Source: Pseudorasbora parva (Eukaryota; Chordata; Actinopteri; Cypriniformes; Gobionidae). Taken from it: 64,000 bases of DNA. The stretch is taken from assembly GCF_024679245.1 (NCBI RefSeq), contig NC_090187.1, positions 28,009,815 through 28,073,814 on the forward strand, in the 5' to 3' direction. A model generated the notes under the pieces. The model worked only from the letters and a program-made list of their open reading frames with translations. It made no database searches and had not been told where the DNA came from. The position numbers were made by a program, and so were the translations under genes. This document shows, one piece after another, positions 23,185 to 33,401 of the stretch (the first letter of the stretch is position 1; each line of letters opens with the position of its first letter).

Positions 23185-26097
23185 CACTGCATGAAAAGTG
23201 GGATTTTCGTCCCCGTAAACGGCCGGAAATCTCCCTGATTTTCGACAATTAACGTCAGTTTACAGCCTGTGAACATCGCGTTCGTCTGTGCCACATATTG
23301 ACGGAAACGAACCATGACGTATGTGGAGCTTGCGGAGGCATGCTGGCGCCGGCGCTAATGGCTCTAATTAGCATATGAATAGCAGCTCTGGGCGGCGCCT
23401 TGCCGGAATGGCTTGAATTTCCTCACTCAGTATTGGTTGAAACTACTACATTGAAACAAGAAATATCACTCGTGATTGGTTGGCAGATCTGTTACTATTG
23501 GTCAACCTGGGTAATAAATTAATAAATTTAAACCCCCAAATTATAATAATTTTACACACATATATATATAATTATGATTTGCATATTATTTTTTAATTGT
23601 ATATATTCATATTCATGTGATATGCTATTATGTTTTATATTCATGTCATTGTTATCCTATGGACTACGCTATTATAACCATCAAGGACATTCATTTATTG
23701 AGGAAAGGAAAATATGCCAGGGACGTGCAGTTTATTCAAAGAAAGAGCTTTATTAGAACAAACACAAACACACAACCAAATGCAAAACGTGTGAGATCTG
23801 CCCACACAACAATAGGAAGCTCACGAGAAGCCCAAAATCCTACAGCACCATGAAGTCTCTGTTTTCCGCTTCAGAGCTGTAGGTAACTAGCGCCATTCTG
23901 TCTGATTTCAGTCCATTTTTCAGACGTCTGTCGTGCGTTGCCCTGTTCTTTGGAATCGCCTCTAATCTCGATTGCAGCGTGGCACAGAGCTCGGCGAGCT
24001 CCTGGCTGGTCAAACAGTCCATCCAGACACTGCGCGAACGATGCCGTCTACCTCATCAGACATCAGGTCTATGGCAGCGCACTTCCAAAGGCCCACCTCA
24101 TCCTCAGCTAACACACTCTTTCTTGCTTGTAGCAGCTGTAAAAACAAACAATAAAGACAATCAGTATTGCGCGATGTACTGCGTAAAATGCACCTGAAAA
24201 ATAGTCACACTGACCAAAAACGGATCTAATCTAATAAATCTTACCCTCTTTCTTCTCAATCGACTCCGAGCTGAACTCTTCACAGCTTCTGCGTGCGATG
24301 CAAGAACTGGATGTTTGTACCTGAAGCTCCTGCGTACTGTCTCTATGTCTTAAGTTACATGCAGCTGGAAAACAATTAAATGAGTGTTATGACGAAGTTG
24401 TGAAGACGGCGTACTGCTTCCTGTAAAATGACCAGAAAAAGAAAACACTTTTATAAAGCAACTTACATTTGTTCTTTTACAAGGCTAATTTCAGCTAGTG
24501 CTACTTAAAAAGCTTTGCTTTAGGTTACTTTAGCTTAGATAACAGTCTTACCGCAATCTTAGGACTGGTCTTCTCTTAGGCACTCGTCTTCTCTTCTTAA
24601 AGTTAGTATCTTCCACACAGTTTTTCGACTCCAAAGCAAGCAACCTATCATCTATGGACAGCAACCTGGAGATTACTAAAGTTAACTGCTCGTTAAAATC
24701 GGCAGCAAGCTGACGAGATTGCATTCAGCTGTTTCTTCCCGCCGGTGTTACGGATCAACTGGGGATCATGTTATCTGGGGACGGGCGCGTGCACGCAGCT
24801 AGTTTTACCTGGATTTACAGCAGATGTTAGACGAGGACAGATTCGTCACAGCGGATTTTCCACTGAACAGATTTAAAACGCTTTCCACATTATTGGTAAA
24901 TGTTTGCATAATATCAGGCTCTGTGTTTTCCTCTGTCGCTGCTTTGCTGTATGTTTCAAACGCAGTTTAAGGGAATTTTTAATGTGGTTTCATTTCACAA
25001 CACAGACCACGCCCACATTTTGTTACATTCTTTTCGATGAAAGTCGTATCCAATGACAATTACATTCAATAAATTACATTGTGTCGTATTAGTATCGGAA
25101 TTTTTATTTTATTTTTAATAACTATTATTTTTGTAATTTGCTTAGGGTATTTTTTAAATTATATATATCCTAACTAAAATAACTCATAGCCTGTCATATT
25201 ACCTTTCTCATATTAGCCTATTATATTCTATTATAATCTATTATATTGCCCACCCCTTGCCCACCTGCACATCCCAGCTGATATACAAGATTTGAAAGTT
25301 TGAAAGGGTTTTAAATCTTTTAAATAAAGTAAAATGATTCAAAATCAAGTAATTTATATATGCCAAAGTCAACTTTAAACATACAATGTAATTTCCAAAC
25401 AGCAAAATTGTGGCCAGTGAAAATGCTGAGTGGCTAGTAACTTTGGAAAACCACTAGCCACGGTGGCCGGTGAGCAAAAAAGTTAATGTCAACCCCTGTA
25501 TATATATATATATGTAGTGCCGTTAAAATTAATTTGCATTAACACGTTCATTTTGACAGGCAATGATATATGATATATAAAGTTTGCTGATGTATGACGC
25601 CGCTTATTAGCAGGAGACCGCAATGATTGGTCAAAGTTGCGGTGATTGGTCAAAATTGCGAGTCGCACTGAATTCACGGGGACTGATTGCAAATGACACA
25701 CAATAAATAATCTAGAATACTTTCATCAAATATATAAATTCAAGCTTAAGTTTAAGATTTTACAATTAGGCTATACTGAGCCTGATCTATCTAAGAGATT
25801 TTCTTAGAAGGAAGTTATTACCTTTTAGAAAAATGTCACATGGGTTAAAACTCCTGCTACCCTGATTTGCATTTGTATAGCTCACAGCATGGTCATTTAC
25901 ATGTTAAAGCCTCCCCTGGAGTTAAGGGAAGGGGGGTCTTGGGAGGGACAACTGCCAAGCAAGGCCCACGTCAATTTCTGACAATTCACGGCAGTTTTCG
26001 GTGTCGCCTGCAAACTGCCGTGTACAGTCGTAAACCTGATCTTCCACGACAATCTACAGTGCCGCTTACTGACGAAAATCCCACTTTTCATGCAGTG
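23185..26097. mobile_element. TAA-flanked DNA transposon, 2.9 kb
   Basis: Left end 'CACTGCATGAAAAGTGGG' plus 'ATTTTCGT' is an exact inverted match of the right end 'ACGAAAATCCCACTTTTCAT' plus 'GCAGTG'. TAA flanks both ends (23182-23184, 26098-26100), so a 3-bp target duplication of the PIF-Harbinger kind fits. Further inverted subterminal matches involve 'GACGAAAATCCC' and 'CGTAAAC'. One exon-like coding remnant is at 23840-24140; no DDE transposase was recognised. Confidence 0.75.
23840..24140 (-). pseudogene. Exon-like remnant inside the TAA-flanked transposon
   Basis: On the minus strand an acceptor-like 'TTTTTACAG' (about 24140) precedes a stretch reading through 'DEVDGIVRAVSGWTV' and, in a shifted frame, 'MDCLTSQELAELCATLQ', 'SRLEAIPKNRATHDRRLK' and 'NGLKSDRMALVTYSSEAENR', stopping at 23840. 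The two readings join only across a frame change, so this copy is broken. The LxxLCATLQxRLEAxPKxRATHxRRL pattern resembles the C-terminus of multi-copy uncharacterised fish proteins that I associate with DNA transposons, but I cannot name a family with certainty. It could be the accessory protein of the host element. Confidence 0.4.
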
Positions 26098-26100
26098 TAA

Positions 26101-26345
26101 GGGCATGACCACTTGAGTGACAGCTGTATGCCACTATGGCCGAGCTAGGTGGCCGTGGTTTCAGCAACCAGGCACCTCAGCTCAACCCACATCCTGCCTA
26201 TTTGCCCATTTTCAGTTATCCCGGAGTGACACGCTGCCAAGATGGCCACGTCTGGCTCCGCCAACTTTAGGCTTCAAAAATGCTCTTCAAAAACATGTGG
26301 GTGACGTCACAGATATTACTTCCATATTTGTTTATAGTCTACGAT
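26101..26345. repeat. MITE fragment
   Basis: 'GGGTGACGTCACAGATATTA' and 'TTGTTTATAGTCTACGATAA' resemble the end of a dispersed fish MITE. The left boundary abuts the TAA of the preceding element and no matching opposite end was found. Confidence 0.4.
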
Positions 26346-26361
26346 AACATACTGTATATAT

Positions 26362-26362
<1 letters not shown>

Positions 26363-26400
<38 letters not shown>
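26363..26400 (+). repeat. (GT)n microsatellite
   Basis: About 19 GT units. Confidence 0.97.
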
Positions 26401-26405
<5 letters not shown>

Positions 26406-29226
26406 TTGCTTTGTGACTATACTTATATCGTTTAGGAACATATTCGCAAATTTTGTCATTTATCAGCGTTGTACAAATGTTTACCTACAAAAGTATAATC
26501 TGTATTCTGAACTGCTCTTTCTCTGACTGGCATGGAAAAGTCAATGTCTTCCACTGGTTTTGGGTCAATCTAAAACAAAGTCAGTTTGTACATTTACTAT
26601 TCTGCAAGTCTAAACTTTTATCTAAAAGGAGTAGTACAGGGTTATGCATTAGAAAAGACACGGTAGCCTGAAATGAATTGCATACACCTTCTGTTTATTC
26701 ATGACAACATGCAGGGCTCAGTTGTTACAGATTCAACCACTCTTACACTGTTCCACATGCAACAAGCTACAAACCTCACCTAATCTATACACACACATAT
26801 TTGAAATGTATGACATAAGTAAAAATGACACATAACAATTAGTTTACTAGCATACAGTTAGCATACGTGTAGACACAACTTATCAGCCAGATAATTATAG
26901 TCATCTGGATAAAATACTTTACAAGAGTTAAACGTTTAATGTTCTGTGTGGAAAGTTTGCACCTCAAAGTTTTATTTAAAGGGTACAGTAATTCCACATA
27001 ATTTATTTTCGTACATCGCGTAACTGTTCCGTTTGCGCTAGCACTTGTTTTGGCAGATATGTGATTTAAATATGGTCCCACCGGAAATGGTTCAGGACCA
27101 GACATGTGCAGTAGCATTCTAACATATTTATCATTGTTTACGTCCTTGACATTTTTGGATTTTTTTGTGTGATTTTTGGAATTTTGCAAAAATGTAGGTT
27201 AAGGCCCCTTTTTTTCAGGTTGTTAATTATGGCTTCAGCTGCCTCTCACCTGAAGGGCAAAACTCGCTTTGCCTCAATCCTCCTAATAAGATTCTAACTT
27301 AAAGTCTTGTGTTCCAATCCTCAGCCAAAAAGGGAACTGTAAGCTCTGGAGGAGTTCCTCGTGCACATTAATGGATTTGGCCTGGTTTTTAGATGGTTAA
27401 TTATATAATTATAATTGTGCAATCTGCCTTTTTTACTTTCTTTGTCTTTCCCCCTCCGTCTCTTGTTTCCGGAATCATTCGTGCTATAATGCTCTAGGAT
27501 AAGCAGTGATGCAAGACTAGGGAAATCTGTGTTCCCAGACCAAGGTCGGCTTGAAGACACAAAGCACCTGGTTGATAGGGGACGGCTCCTGACAGCCCCT
27601 GGTGCAGACTTCACGCCGGTGTCGCGGTTCGTATGTCTCTGTGGTGCAAGGTGGCGCCCGAGGTCAACGTTTCCACAAAGGCACTGAGGATGCCACCTCT
27701 GGTCTGAAGCAAAAGGAAATGAACTCCAGCCAGTGTGGAGACTCTGCTCTGATTTGCCTTCTCCTGAAGCATTACACCCTCCAGCGTGATGTGCTCTTCC
27801 CTTATATAACGCTGGCCCTTAGACGGTTGCATTCAAATAAAATTGACTGACTCTCATGAGAGGATAGAGCACAGAAAGGGCTCTCCCTTTCATTTGTGTG
27901 TGTCGCTTTTTTAAAAGAGATCGCAAAATCGTGACTCGTTTTAATCTGAAGGAAGGGAGGGAGTATTTAACTGCTCACTGCTTGCTTTTTTATGCAACTC
28001 CAGTGTATTTGGCTACTTTTCAAAATCTCTCCCATTTTCACTCGCTGTAGATTTAATTTCTTTCAGCGCTAAATCTGTTCCATTTCCCCATTAAGTTTCC
28101 TCTTTGTAAGTTCAATTGTCAGCACGTTCAACTTCTTACCTACCTGCGCACTGTGAAATTCATTGCCCCAAGAAATGCAGATTAATTTGCAATGAGATTT
28201 GTATTTCAAATCATGACAATGAAGGCATTAGCCTTTTAGCTTGGTGCTATTATATAAGCCTATGGCATACTAAACTTACTTAGGCTCCATTTTATGCTGT
28301 TTAAGACTGAAGACACTGCACGTGTGTAAAATGAATATGCATATGTCTATATTCATAGCCTTGGAGGAAATAATGAGGCTCAGAATGAGAGCAGACGAAT
28401 GATTTAGCGTGTCATTATGCATGTGTTTCGACCTACTCGCTCCTTGTGAAATTGCAACAGGATGCAACCGTTTACTGAGCTGCTTTCATCAGGACAAATT
28501 TACTCATCTTTGAGAGCACTGTCTCATTTCACATGCCTTTTGTCACTGAATCAAAATGGATGCCTGAAGCTAAATGTAAAACCACACTGGTTCCATTCCA
28601 ACACATTACATTTCCGTGAGCACTCATATAAGTGGATTAGCTCAATATATACCATACACACACACTAAGATGCATAATTCAGTGTTTCACACCGTCTTAT
28701 CAGAAGACCCACAGAGTACCGTAAGTTAATGGTAACATGGACATTTACAAATAATGTTATTTCATCTTTCATTTTAAAGCTTAAGGTCAGGGATTGACAG
28801 AGAATGTATAGTACTTTAGAGCCTGTTCTTGTTGATTTGTGCATCTTTAGCTACTTTTTTGTAACTTTAGGCTACACTGTACATTTTGAAAATGGCATTA
28901 TGTTGATGTTTTTACTATAAGCCCCAAGAGGTGTTTATAATGCTAGATTAAAAAAAAAAAAAAAAAAAAAAAGGATGCTAGACATTTGCCAGTATATGGT
29001 AATACGATATATCACATTAATCAACATGCACGACAGTTTTTTCGTGACACAAAAAAAAACAAAAAAACAAGAATATTTATTTATTGCGGAATAAAAATTA
29101 TTCAGATTTTTTTAAATGCATTTTAAGAATACTTGTCCCTTTATTAGGTTCATTAAGGCTCCAATAGCTAATTAATTAGTTCACATAAACTAACAATGAA
29201 ATATACTTCTAAATCATTTATTAATC
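26401..29226. other. Long stretch without a recognisable gene
   Basis: Mostly unique-looking sequence. Frames of 116 codons (26839-27189, minus), 97 codons (27321-27614, minus) and 82 codons (27602-27850, plus) have no domain I recognise and no matching splice pattern. A-runs lie at about 28949-28972 and 29050-29068. It may be intron or intergenic DNA. Confidence 0.45.
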
Positions 29227-29785
29227 TTAAAGGTCCCATTCTTCGCGTGTTTTCGAAGCTTTGATTATGTTTACAGTGTGCAATATAACATGAGTTCATG
29301 TTTTGCATGTAAAAAAACAGTATTTTTCACACAATTTACTTATCTGTACAGCGCTGTTTTCTCTGTCCTAAAAACCTGATGATTTCCTTGTTCTATGAAG
29401 TCCCTCCTTCAGAAATAACTAACGAGTTCTGATTGGGCCAGCATTTCCCGTGTTGTGATTGGACAGCAGCTTAGCGCACTTTGCCCAGAAAGGTCCCGCC
29501 TCTTACCATAATGGGGAGATGCAAGCGCTGAATGTGCGCTCTTCTCCACGTGGGAGAGCAACAAGACCACGCCCCCTATTTTGCGTGTTCTTGTGGGCAG
29601 AGGGTTAGTCAACAAACGGTTTTAGTGACGTCATTCCTGCCAGGAAGTGCAGAGGTGTAGTACAAACCGGCAATTCGCTGTAGGCTTTGAAAGGGAACTT
29701 CTGTTAAATAAAATATCTCACTTGGCATTGAACTTTGAGCTTTATAATTTTACAGGTATTATTTATGCTCAAACAGCAATATTAC

Positions 29786-30144
29786 TGTCACGTCTAAACA
29801 CGAAGTAAAACTGGTGCGAGGACTCAGTTGCAGAGAAAGATAATTTATTACATATAAACATAAACTCAAAACAAAACCCACAAGGGGGAAAAACACATAA
29901 TCATAAAACATAAACCAAAGACTCAAACCAAAGGAATCACGGGGAACTGGGAGACGTAGACGAGACATACACAAGGATCCAACACAGACTGACAAACACA
30001 AGGAGCTTATAAGGGGAAGAAATCAAGAGGGAACAGGTGGGGCAAATTAACCAATAATCAGATAACAAGAAGGGCGGGGTTGACAGTAGACCGGAGACAT
30101 GACAAAACCCACATGTGCACACAAAACAGGACAGGCATGTGACA
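29786..30144 (-). repeat. 3' LTR (minus-strand element)
   Basis: 359 bp, TG...CA; read as identical to 32321-32679. Adjacent to the polypurine tract at 30145-30156. Confidence 0.92.
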
Positions 30145-32307
30145 TTACCCCCTCCTTAAGGAGCGGCTACCAGACGCTCCACTAGGGACAGGGATGGGAG
30201 AAACAGACCAGGGCGGGACGGGAGGGGCTGACCAGGGCGGGACGGGAGGGACTGACCAGGGCGGGACGGGAGGGACTGACCAGGGCGGGACGGGAGGGAC
30301 TGACCAGGGCGGGACGGGAGGGACTGACCAGGGCGGGACGGGAGGGACTGACCAGGGGGGCACGGGAGGGACTGACCAGGGGGGCACGGGAGGGACTGAC
30401 CAGGGCGGGACGGGAGGGACAGACCAGGGCGGGACGGGAGGGACAGACCAGGGCGGGACGGGAGGGACAGACCAGGGTGGGACGGGAGGGACAGACCAGG
30501 GTGGGACGGGAGGGACAGGGGAAACAGACAAGGAAGGAACAGACAAGGGAGGGGCAAACAAGGGAGGGACAAGGAAAACAAAAAGTTCAGGAGGCCATGG
30601 TGGCCAACAAAGTTCAAATGTCCAGGGCGGCCCGCCGAGTTCGGGAGGCCCACCGAGTCCAGTTGGCCGGAGCGGCCCGCAGAGTTCAGGCAGCCAGGGC
30701 GGCGCGGGTAGAGCAGGGTGCCAGGGAGGCACGGTGAGAGCAGGACTCCTGGGTGGCGCGGTTAGTGCAGGGCGCCAGGGAGGCGCGGTGAGAGCAGGAA
30801 GCTTCAGTGGCGCAGGCAGAGCAGGGCGCCTCATTGGCGCAGGCAGAGCAGGGCGCCTGGGAGGCGCGGTGAGAGCTGGACGCCTGGGAGGCGCGGTGAG
30901 AGCTGGACGCCTGGGAGGCGCGGTGAGAGCTGGACGCCTGGGAGGCGCGGTGAGAGCTGGACGCCTGGGAGGCGCGGTGAGAGCTGGACGCCTGGGAGGC
31001 GCGGTGAGAGCTGGACGCCTGGGAGGCGCGGTGAGAGCAAGGCGCCTGGGAGGCGCGGTGAGAGCAAGGCGCCTGGGAGGCATCTCCGGCCCAGCGGCGT
31101 CCACCGGAATGCGATCCACCAGCACAGGGACCACCGGAACACTATCCACCGGAACAGAGACCACCGGCATCGGGACCACCGGAACACGATCCACCGGAAT
31201 AGAGACCACCGGAACACGATCTACCAGTACAGGGACCTCCGGAACACGATCCACCGGAATAGGGACCACCGGAACACAGTCCACCGGCATGGGGACCACC
31301 GGAACACGATCCACCGGTACAGGGACCTCCGGAACACGATCCACCGGAACACGATCCACCGGTACAGGGACCTCCGGAACACGATCCACCGGAATAGGGA
31401 CCACCGGAACACAGTCCACCGGCATAGGGACCACCGGAACACGATCCACCGGTACAGGGACCACCGGAACATGATCCACCGGCACTGGGACCACCGGAAT
31501 ACGATCCGCCAGAATTGGGACCACCGAAACACGATCCGCCGGCACTGGGACCACCGGAATACGATCCGCCAGCATTGGGACCACCGGAACACGATCCTCT
31601 GGCACTGGGGCCACCGGCACAGGGACCACCGGCACAGGCACGGAGGGAGACTTCCTTCTCCTCCTCCGTTTCGGGACCACTGGAACACGATCTACCGGCA
31701 TCGGGACCACCGGAACACGATCCACCGGCAGCGGGACCACCGGAACACGATCCACCGGCAACGGAACCACCGGAACACGATCCACCGGCAACGGGACCAC
31801 CGGAACACGATCCACCGGTAACGGGACCACCGGAACACGATCCACCGACACAGGGACCACCGGAACACGATCCACCAGCAACGGGACCACCGGAACAGGG
31901 ACCACTGGAGTGGGGGCAGAGGAAGCCTTTCTCCTCCTACGCCTCGGGGCCACTGGAGCAGGGACTACCGATCTTGGGACTGCCAGGGCAGGGGCCATCT
32001 CCCTGGCAGCTCTCTCCTGCTGGCAGGCGATAGCTTCCACCATTGCCTCAAATGTGCCTCCGTCATATGCCCTTCTGAGCCACCACTCCATGGGCTCATC
32101 TAGGGCATAATTAAAAAGGTCCTTGAGTGCAGAGTCACTGAGCCTCAGCCCCTTGGCTGTCTCCAGGAACTTCTTTGCAAAATTCCTAATCTCCATTCCC
32201 TCCTGGTGAAGTAGGTGGAGGACTCGAAACTGTAGAATCCGCTCATAGTAAGGACAGGTGGTGAGCGATTCCGGGATCGAGTCCTCTCTCTGCTGAGTCC
32301 TCAACAT
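30145..32307 (-). CDS. Gag-like protein with three tandem-repeat blocks
   Basis: A 720-codon frame fills nearly the whole interior of the LTR element: its ATG lies 13 bases inside the 5' LTR and its TAA touches the 3' LTR, so the polypurine tract is coding. Residues 1 to about 110 ('LQFRVLHLLHQEGMEIRNFA', 'LKDLFNYALDEP') resemble the truncated N-terminal part of gypsy-type gag proteins (leucine-rich helices, 'GGTFEAMVEA'). Then come a decapeptide array of the VPVDRVPVVP type (about 115-405), interrupted by basic RRRRK stretches; a nonapeptide array of PPRRPALTA type (about 415-560); and an octapeptide array of PPVPPWSV type (about 590-705). No zinc knuckle, protease or RT is present. The repeat tail is probably disordered. 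A structural, RNA- or partner-binding role is inferred. Open frames on the opposite strand are shadows of the repeats. Confidence 0.8.
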   Translation of the reverse strand: MLRTQQREDSIPESLTTCPYYERILQFRVLHLLHQEGMEIRNFAKKFLETAKGLRLSDSALKDLFNYALDEPMEWWLRRAYDGGTFEAMVEAIACQQERAAREMAPALAVPRSVVPAPVAPRRRRRKASSAPTPVVPVPVVPLLVDRVPVVPVSVDRVPVVPLPVDRVPVVPLPVDRVPVVPLPVDRVPVVPLPVDRVPVVPMPVDRVPVVPKRRRRRKSPSVPVPVVPVPVAPVPEDRVPVVPMLADRIPVVPVPADRVSVVPILADRIPVVPVPVDHVPVVPVPVDRVPVVPMPVDCVPVVPIPVDRVPEVPVPVDRVPVDRVPEVPVPVDRVPVVPMPVDCVPVVPIPVDRVPEVPVLVDRVPVVSIPVDRVPVVPMPVVSVPVDSVPVVPVLVDRIPVDAAGPEMPPRRLALTAPPRRLALTAPPRRPALTAPPRRPALTAPPRRPALTAPPRRPALTAPPRRPALTAPPRRPALTAPPRRPALPAPMRRPALPAPLKLPALTAPPWRPALTAPPRSPALTVPPWHPALPAPPWLPELCGPLRPTGLGGPPELGGPPWTFELCWPPWPPELFVFLVPPLFAPPLSVPSLSVSPVPPVPPWSVPPVPPWSVPPVPPWSVPPVPPWSVPPVPPWSVPPVPPWSVPPVPPWSVPPVPPWSVPPVPPWSVPPVPPWSVPPVPPWSVPPVPPWSAPPVPPWSVSPIPVPSGASGSRSLRRG
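30193..30520. repeat. 24-bp minisatellite (coding)
   Basis: About 13 copies of a 24-bp unit such as 'GGGACGGGAGGGACTGACCA' plus GGGC. It encodes the PPVPPWSV octapeptide on the minus strand. Confidence 0.95.
30835..31080. repeat. 27-bp minisatellite (coding)
   Basis: About nine copies of a 27-bp unit containing 'CGCCTGGGAGGCGCGGTGAG'. It encodes the PPRRPALTA nonapeptide on the minus strand. Confidence 0.95.
31100..31905. repeat. 30-bp minisatellite (coding)
   Basis: Over 20 copies of a 30-bp unit around 'GGGACCACCGGAACACGATC'. It encodes the VPVDRVPVVP decapeptide on the minus strand and is interrupted at about 31640-31675 by a segment coding for basic residues. Confidence 0.95.
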
Positions 32308-32320
32308 GGTTGGATCCTTC

Positions 32321-32679
32321 TGTCACGTCTAAACACGAAGTAAAACTGGTGCGAGGACTCAGTTGCAGAGAAAGATAATTTATTACATATAAACATAAAC
32401 TCAAAACAAAACCCACAAGGGGGAAAAACACATAATCATAAAACATAAACCAAAGACTCAAACCAAAGGAATCACGGGGAACTGGGAGACGTAGACGAGA
32501 CATACACAAGGATCCAACACAGACTGACAAACACAAGGAGCTTATAAGGGGAAGAAATCAAGAGGGAACAGGTGGGGCAAATTAACCAATAATCAGATAA
32601 CAAGAAGGGCGGGGTTGACAGTAGACCGGAGACATGACAAAACCCACATGTGCACACAAAACAGGACAGGCATGTGACA
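32321..32679 (-). repeat. 5' LTR (minus-strand element)
   Basis: 359 bp, TG...CA. It would carry the promoter; on the minus strand a TATA-like 'CTTATAAGCTCC' lies near 32540. The ORF start is only 13 bases past its inner edge. Confidence 0.92.
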
Positions 32680-32739
32680 ATTACACACTAACTAAAGTTT
32701 GAAAGATGGAATCGCGAAGAACGGGACCTTTAATTAAAA

Positions 32740-33262
32740 GTGAGAAGTCAGAATTTTGAAATATAAACTCACAATTGCAAGAAAAATGTCAGAATTGTGA
32801 GATATAAACTTGCAAATACGAGGGGAAAAAAGGGAGAATTGTGAGAAATTCTTGCAATTGCAAGAAAGAAAGTCAGAGTTGTGAGAAATAAACGTACAAT
32901 TGTAAGATAAAAGTGAGAATTACAAGTTTATATCTCGCAGTTCTGACTTTATAACTTCCAAAGTCAGAATTGCAAGTTATAAAGCCAGAATTGTGAGATT
33001 TATCATTCTGCGTGATATGGTCTCTGTGTTGTGGCAGAAAATGACAAAGAAGACCTTAGTTCTAAAACTTCCAAAACAGGCAGAAGGTACATAACATAGA
33101 ACAGACAAAGACTAACTGAAGAGATGGAACTTAAATGCAAACAGTTATAAAGTCAGAATTGCGAGATATAAACTCGCAATTGTGACTTTAGAACTTTCAA
33201 TTCTGACTTTATATCACACGCAATTATGAGATTTAAATTTGAAATTGAGAGATAGTGGAAAC
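32740..33262. repeat. Diverged tandem and inverted 'GTCAGAATTGTGAGATA' array
   Basis: Irregular units such as 'GTCAGAATTGTGAGATATAA' and 'CTCACAATTGCAAGAAAAAT' repeat in tandem. In the right part the units also run inverted ('TTATATCTCGCAGTTCTGAC'), so hairpins are possible. A non-repeat insert lies at about 33005-33140. Confidence 0.85.
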
Positions 33263-33401
33263 AAGCTTGTAGTATAATGTTACCTATTCTTTTGCATTTT
33301 AATCTGTTCGACACATTTGTTTACTTGATACAATTTTGTGTATTGCCTTTATTGTATTTAAATGTTCAGTTATATGGTTATTCAGTTTTGTAAATAAGTA
33401 A

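Larger units (their letters stand above)
29786..32679 (-). mobile_element. Young non-autonomous LTR retrotransposon
   Basis: Two 359-bp LTRs in direct orientation (29786-30144, 32321-32679) begin TGTCAC and end GTGACA. ATTAC flanks both sides (29781-29785, 32680-32684) as a 5-bp target duplication. On the minus strand a polypurine tract 'AAGGAGGGGG' abuts the 3' LTR, and a TATA-like 'CTTATAAGC' and 'AATAAA' lie in the LTR. I saw no difference between the LTRs, so insertion was recent. The interior holds a single ORF (30145-32307) and no protease, reverse transcriptase or integrase, so movement would need enzymes from another element. The primer-binding site is not the usual TGG form; the first internal bases are 'GAAGGATCCAACC'. 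Confidence 0.92.
29231..32729. mobile_element. TTAA-target MITE hosting an LTR element
   Basis: The left end 'AGGTCCCATTCTTCGCG' follows TTAA (29227-29230). The right end 'CGCGAAGAACGGGACCT' precedes TTAA (32730-32733). The ends are inverted repeats with one mismatch. Without the nested LTR retrotransposon (29786-32679) the MITE is about 600 bp and has no transposase. The TTAA duplication points to piggyBac or Kolobok. Confidence 0.85.

Noticed and set aside
26839..27850. Cluster of 82- to 116-codon ORFs as a possible host gene
   Set aside because: No domain, no consistent strand, no exon borders that join them.
30194..31474. 426-codon plus-strand frame rich in GGTDQGGTGG, collagen- or glycine-rich-like
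   Set aside because: It is the antisense shadow of the coding minisatellites. The LTR orientation, polypurine tract and the full-interior frame all place the gene on the minus strand.
30193..31905. CRISPR-like regular repeats
   Set aside because: The units are contiguous minisatellite repeats with no unique spacers, in eukaryotic DNA.
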